Assembly: GCA_037576195.1 (NCBI GenBank)
Contig: CM075103.1
Location: forward strand, 7,378,001-7,442,000
Reading direction: 5' to 3'
Source: Phytoseiulus persimilis
Lineage: Eukaryota; Arthropoda; Arachnida; Mesostigmata; Phytoseiidae
DNA: 64,000 nucleotides
Of the stretch, positions 59,298 to 64,000 are shown in pieces. The translations under genes were made by a program, and so were the position numbers. Each line of letters starts with the position of its first letter. Position 1 is the first letter of the stretch. The notes below the pieces were generated by a model. The model searched no databases. It saw only the letters and a list, made by a program, of their open reading frames with translations, and had not been told where the DNA came from.

Positions 59298-60409
59298 CTA
59301 AAGTGTCGGATGTTTTGTTGCAGTGTTTTTTTATTGTCCATTCCATCTGCACTGCGAGGCTTTATTCTTTCGTTTTGGTGAATTTCCGTGTGTCGCACAC
59401 CTCCATCCTGTGGAACGTGGCCCCGTTTGCGTAGCTTTGCCGCACGACTTCCCTAGACCGTACCCTTGGCTTCGACTCTCGGTGCGGATTTCGGGTCGTT
59501 GATTTTGAAGAGGAAAGACTGGAGATCGACGAGTACTCATATTTTTATTAGGGGCCTACTCGCACTCCCTCGAGTCCACGATGTGGCCAGTTCCGAGCTC
59601 TTGCGATCTGCATCCAACTTGTTGAGCTGTGCTGAGGGAGTTCGTTCGACATGAAGCCATTCGAATCGGAGCCCCCCGACGTTCCGCTCGGTCAATAGCT
59701 AAACGGCCCGATCCGAACCTGGTTGTAATAAAGAGTAGGATAATAATAACCCTAGCAGTCGCTCGGTAGTCGGACACTCTCTCAATCAGCGACTAATTTC
59801 GGCTTCAGTAATTTCTTTATCGCTCAGCTGCGGTGACGAGTCAGCTGGCGGGTCTCGGTGTCTCTGCGAGCGCCTCGTCCATGTTATCGACTGTCTATTT
59901 GTCCAGCACGTCCATCAAAATTTCCTGCCCACTTAACCATCCATCCATCCATCCGCCGGTCGGTCGGCCGCCCGCCCGGCCATCCATCCATCCGGCTATC
60001 CAACCACCCATCATCCTCGGGACGGTGCCGATCGGAATCCATCGGCGTTGGCACCGCTGCGACGACGACGACCACCAACGACTCCGCCACCACAACCACC
60101 TTGTATCGAAATTTGTCCAATTATTGGAACCCATTCGCGTGCTAGCATATGATAGACGCCTCATATATGTTTTGTGATTTATAGCGACTGTCTCGCTTGG
60201 TGTCAGCTGCTTTTGACCATCCGTTCGTTGGTTCGTTCGTTGGTCCGTCGAATTTCCGCGGAGGCCCTGCCGAATGTTCGGCCGACTCGTGAGTTCAGAC
60301 TTTCATCATCATCGAGCTCATCAATACCATCATCAGCGTCAGTGCCAGCTACAGCAGCGGCATCAGCGAAATCGAAATCGTTATTTCTTCGTCATCGTCA
60401 GCAGTGGCG
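59298..60409. other. No supported gene; CATC and CGA repeats
   Basis: CCAT tetranucleotide repeats lie at 59937-59954 and 59980-59993, separated by GGTC/GCCC-rich sequence. CGACGA and (ATC)n words follow at 60059-60345 and keep several frames open. I see no confident exon. Confidence 0.45.
59937..59993. repeat. CCAT tetranucleotide repeat pair
   Basis: (CCAT)4-CC at 59937-59954 and a second CATC/CCAT array at 59980-59993, with a CGGTCGGTCGG-type spacer. These echo the GGATGGAT words at 4.8 kb and 52.4 kb. Confidence 0.85.
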
Positions 60410-60817
60410 ATGGAGGCGACGGGAGCTTCATCGGAAGCAGCATCCGAGCGGGTTAAGATGTTCATTGGAGCTACTGTGGTCACTGCGAGCAATCAGAAAG
60501 CGAGAGTGGGAGAGAAGAGGAACGAAGATTCATCCAGCGGAGAGAAAGTGACCGCCATGTGGCTGCAGCCACACGGAGAGATGCTCGAAACCAAAGTGAG
60601 ACGTATTGGGACGAGCTTAAATGACAGGGCGGTGACTTCGGGAATCGTTCTCCACTTTTTTCGTGTTCATCGCCGTGAAAGCTGGCAGTGGATGTCGCGG
60701 TCGTTACCGCAGTTGTTGCCGTCGTCCGACAAGCTGCCTCGACGCTATCGGCGGGTTCGCAGACGCGCCGTCTCGGACCAGATGGGAGCTCGGAACAGTT
60801 CTTTCACTGAGGAATGA
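60410..60817 (+). CDS. ORF candidate, about 135 codons
   Basis: The frame starts with ATG at 60410 in a good context (GGCGATGG) and runs to TGA at 60815-60817, beginning MEATGASSEAASERVKMFIG. ACCAAA/GTGAGACG near 60594 could be a donor ending a 61-codon first exon. Third positions are near background, and another plus frame upstream (YFFVIVSSGDGGDG..., ending 60456) shows a stronger C bias. No domain is recognised. Confidence 0.12.
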   Translation: MEATGASSEAASERVKMFIGATVVTASNQKARVGEKRNEDSSSGEKVTAMWLQPHGEMLETKVRRIGTSLNDRAVTSGIVLHFFRVHRRESWQWMSRSLPQLLPSSDKLPRRYRRVRRRAVSDQMGARNSSFTEE

Positions 60818-61068
60818 ATCCTCCACACTGGAGGTGTCTCCATCACCTGCCACTGCCCGTGCGCTGCGTGTACGCAGTGATCAACATCGCGTTCCTGGTG
60901 TCGACGTCCAGGGAATCGACTCAGACCCGACGCTCGGGATGCCTACACTCAAGAGAGTGGTTTGCGGCGCAAAGACGTTTTTTTCAACTGCTTAGCTTCC
61001 TGATTCGTTTCAACCTGCTGTCGCTCATTGGATACGAAAGCTCGGAACTGGGACTTGCCCAATGAATT

Positions 61069-61085
61069 GATCGATCGATCGATCG
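61069..61085. repeat. GATC tetranucleotide repeat
   Basis: Four tandem GATC units plus one base, fully self-complementary. Confidence 0.85.
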
Positions 61086-61424
61086 TCCGCTAGCTCACCG
61101 GATCAGCCGCTCGATCGATTTACTGTTGACTCGAAAGACTTTCGGTGAATGTGGCCGAAGCTTCGTACAACTTCGTAAAGCTCGCGGACTGCGCTGCGGA
61201 CGGCAATGGCAGTTTTTTTTTCTCGCCCAGGGAACGGTTTCATTCGCTCGCCAGAAAAAGAAGAGGGGCTCTGCCCAAATCAACTGACACTTCTCGATGC
61301 ACGAGGGAAAGCGGAAACAATTCTCGGCCAAGCGGGCCAGTTCGAGTCGTGCCTTCCAAACTTTATTCCGATTGATTCGAGCTCACGAAATGCATCGCCG
61401 TTTCCGTGATAGCCTTATGATACC

Positions 61425-61437
61425 TATATAAATATAT
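61425..61437 (+). promoter_or_regulatory. Possible TATA box
   Basis: TATATAAATATAT is the strongest TATA-like word in the window and sits in otherwise GC-balanced DNA. No supporting initiator or gene start was identified on either strand. Confidence 0.15.
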
Positions 61438-63654
61438 TGGCTCGGCAGAGAAGACGCTTGTTAGTTATTTCGCTGGTTGTTTCGACCGTTTCCTCGCCGA
61501 CCGCGCGGGCCGGCACTCGGAGACAGAGCCAGTGCCCGCCCGGTGGAACAAACCCACGGGAAACAAATCACACACATTGCCACCATCAGAATTTCGAACA
61601 CGTGCATCTCTTAATCGACACCACGCTCCGTCGGTGGAACGGCCGGTGGCTACCGGCGGGCTGCTACATCGTAATCGGAGGAACGGCCACGCGAATCGAG
61701 TCGGGGTGGAGGTCCCGAATTGACCTTCCCGACTCTTCCCAGCGCCCGGCGAGAAAGGCTCTCCTTCTGAAGGCTCAGCTCCGATTGATTGGCCCTCCTC
61801 AGTCCAGACACCGTCGTGGATTTATTCAAATCCTTCGGAGTCCATTGGAAGCGGACACTTTCGGTCTGCTCAAATCTTTCGAGAGACACCGATGCTCTCC
61901 GACAGGACACACTTTCAAGACGATGGTCACATGACCTCTTGACAAAGCCATGTAGAGCGTGAGGAGGCGGGATGGGAGGCGCTCGTCAAACGGAGGGAGG
62001 CTGTATTTGATCGAATTCCCCACAGTGGATCGTTCCCGATCGCAACGTGACATCGGTTTCCAATTTTGGCTGCCAGCAACGAATATCGTTTCTAAACAAT
62101 CGTGGTCGACGAAACCTCCTCAACGGACTCACGGCGCGAGAGAGGTCTGAGTGGGAGAGGTAGCTGCCGGCGGGCTGAGAGCGGGCGCACCACCGGGCCT
62201 CCCGACGCGCGGGTCGCCCGCCCTGTGTTGGGATGGCGACGCTTCACAACCTCGACAGCGAGTTCGGAGAGGAAAGGTTCATGATCGTCCTCGGCTCTGG
62301 GGATTCCTGGACCGATGTTCACGAGATCGAGTTTTGAAAGTTCTCGCTTCGAGATGTCGTCGGCAACTCGAGGATCAGGGGGATCAGAATCGAGCGCACT
62401 ACGAACACGAGGAGCGAAGTTCGTCTGGCGGCCGAAAACACGCGGAGAACATTCCATTAGTAGCGGTAGTGCTGACGGACGAAGCTTAGGGAAAGGCTCT
62501 CCAGCCAACGAGTCTGGAGGCTGATTTGCCACTCGGAGATCCCGGCCTCCACTCATCCGTTTGCATCGGATTTCATCGTTTTAGAGTACTCGCGCTCAGC
62601 GTCAGCCCAGCGGGTCGAGGATGGCGAGAGCGGGTCTCGAGATAAAGTTCGGCAGAGAAACTCAGAAGTTCAAAGGACCAGGAACAATTAGGCCTGCGGC
62701 GAATGTTCCTCCACGAAAAATAAGAACGCGCCGCTTCTCCCGCCGAGCGGAACCACTCGTGAGGGACGGTATCCACCGATTTTTTTCTAGAAGTTCTCTC
62801 AGGCGAAAGCTTATCAGTGTGGACGATAGCGGATGGGAGCCGGAATCATTCGAAAATGCCGAATGCGCATACATCACTGATTCGTTCCCGACTTTTGAGT
62901 GATAGTGGAGGTCGGAGGCGTTGGAAATGACGACGAAGATGCTCGGAGGCAGGACCAGCTCTGTTTATATAGCCGGTGATCTTGTCTGTCCTTATCTACA
63001 GCTCAGACATCTCCGAGGGGCCAGACAATGCCATTGATAAGCTATCAAGTCACACTCGGCAGAAACGCCACCAGTCGGGGTTGCTTCCTCTCTCGTCTGC
63101 GCGGTCTGTGAGTTTGCCCGTCTACGCACGACTTCGAACTCGTGAACCACCACCATCTATTCCTCTGTTGGACCAGCTATCCGTAAATTCACACCGAAAC
63201 ACGATCTCTCCGGGCTTTTCAGCCCCACAACTGGCGAGAATGAAGCGGCTCGTTCCCGACAGCGCTTCCTGGAAGATCCCGAATCGTCGAGGAGTGCCAG
63301 GAGGATTCATTCGTGGCGAGCTTCCAGGGGGAGGTATCACGGGCGGGGGAAAAAACACTAGATTTGACATTTGGGCCTCCAGCCGCACGGGTGCCAACTC
63401 TCGAGCGGAATCCGAGGCAATCGACAACAGTGTCGGTCGACACTGTTGTTGCGAAGCTATGGACCCCCGGTTCGGCGAGCACGCGCATTCACTTTGTCTG
63501 CGTTCGTACCTGTTCTGAGTCCAACCCTTTGGATCGCGAATCGAGCCGCTAAATAGAGAGGTGTAAGTATGATCGACGCGTCTGACGCACGCGATACACA
63601 AATTCTCTCACTCGCGTTCATTCATCCACATGTTTACACACGAGCGCAGAGAAA

Positions 63655-63705
63655 AGCTCCCACCTAACGGTACACTCGATAATTGAGATCATTATGGTTG
63701 GAGCT
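63655..63705 (+). ncRNA. Hairpin with bantam-like miRNA seed (weak candidate)
   Basis: TGAGATCATT at 63684-63693 matches the first ten bases of the conserved arthropod bantam microRNA, and AGCTGA recurs at 63702-63707, though the middle differs. The surrounding 51 nt folds: AGCTCC (63655-63660) pairs with GGAGCT (63700-63705), then ACC/GGT, TAA/TTA, GGT/ATC and CTC/GAG, with single mismatches and a 7-nt loop. The putative mature sequence sits on the 3-prime arm, as in bantam. However, the loop is short, the lower stem is weak, the middle of the mature sequence diverges, and ten-base matches to some known miRNA are expected by chance. Confidence 0.12.
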
Positions 63706-64000
63706 GAGCAGCTGCCTCTCCGGCTGCTGCACTGGGCGCCGAATGTTTGGCCGGTGGAGCATTGCCTTTAGGAGGATGACACGAGTTGTTTACGCGATTG
63801 GCGTGCTCGTGCTTTCTGTCATTCACTGTGCCTCGGTGGGTTATTACTACGCGTCAGTCGGTCGGTTGGTCGGCCCACCCTGTCGTTCATTCATCGTCGA
63901 CAACACTAATGCGCGCTTGACAACCAAGGGTGTCGAACAGGAGCCGCCCGCCGATGGCCGTGGAACTCGCGGAATCGAACTCCAACTGCGTCCTCCGGGG
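63706..64000. other. No supported gene at the window end
   Basis: A small AGCAGC/GCTGCT hairpin (63707-63728) follows the bantam-like sequence. A GTCGGTCGGT-type repeat is near 63856. GGAATCGAACTCC near the end resembles a reverse-strand tRNA B box, but the T-stem does not pair, so no tRNA is called. Confidence 0.5.

Larger units (their letters stand above)
60818..63654. other. No supported gene; TATA word and GATC repeat
   Basis: A GATC repeat is at 61069-61085. An AT-rich TATATAAATATAT core at 61425-61437 could be a TATA box, but no initiator-like word is clear 25-35 bp downstream. Frames of 154-165 codons at 61.4-62.6 kb overlap on both strands without domains. GAGGT/GTAAGTATG at 63560 is a good donor look-alike, but stop codons close every frame just upstream, so at best it could end an untranslated exon. 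Confidence 0.45.

Noticed and set aside
63960-64000. Reverse-strand B-box-like word at the window end
   Set aside because: The T-stem bases do not pair and no A box is visible.

Overview
This 64 kb window looks like nuclear DNA from a eukaryote, most likely a small-genome animal and possibly an arthropod. It has near-balanced base composition, abundant undepleted CpG, many short simple repeats and long homopolymer runs. It has no bacterial operon layout, no ribosome-binding-site pattern and no long conserved reading frame. A mite-like arthropod is only a guess from composition. No rRNA, tRNA, CRISPR array or recognisable protein domain was found on either strand.

The best-supported feature is a complete non-autonomous hAT-type DNA transposon at 9022-9927. 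It has matched terminal inverted repeats, a perfect 8-bp target-site duplication (ATCGAGAG), long subterminal inverted repeats and a 22-bp internal tandem array. Several fold-back structures also stand out. Two overlapping, mutually exclusive hairpins lie at 4826-4898, a third hairpin at 4947-5012, a nested foldback at 15084-15202, a 20-bp-arm hairpin at 32914-32980 and a C-rich hairpin at 57148-57180.

Regulatory-like signals are three ACGTCA (CRE/ATF-type) sites at 29662-29693 next to a TATA box, and isolated TATA boxes near 20.1, 26.8 and 61.4 kb. Simple sequence includes a 29-nt C run (44612-44640), G17 and G13 runs that both end in GATCCC, two perfectly alternating purine-pyrimidine tracts (12627-12663, 56467-56500), and GA, CT, GTC, GCC, GATC and CATC arrays.

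Protein-coding content could not be established. Ten stretches are listed as low-confidence exon candidates because an open frame coincides with consensus splice sites, phase-compatible neighbours, a true ATG or a somewhat raised third-position GC. The better ones are a minus-strand C-terminal membrane segment (58733-59297), a plus-strand two-exon frame ending in an acidic tail (30758-31182) and a minus-strand two-exon frame (46889-47271). None matches a family I recognise, competing frames are often also open, and any could be chance. The rest is annotated as apparently non-coding (intergenic or intronic) sequence.
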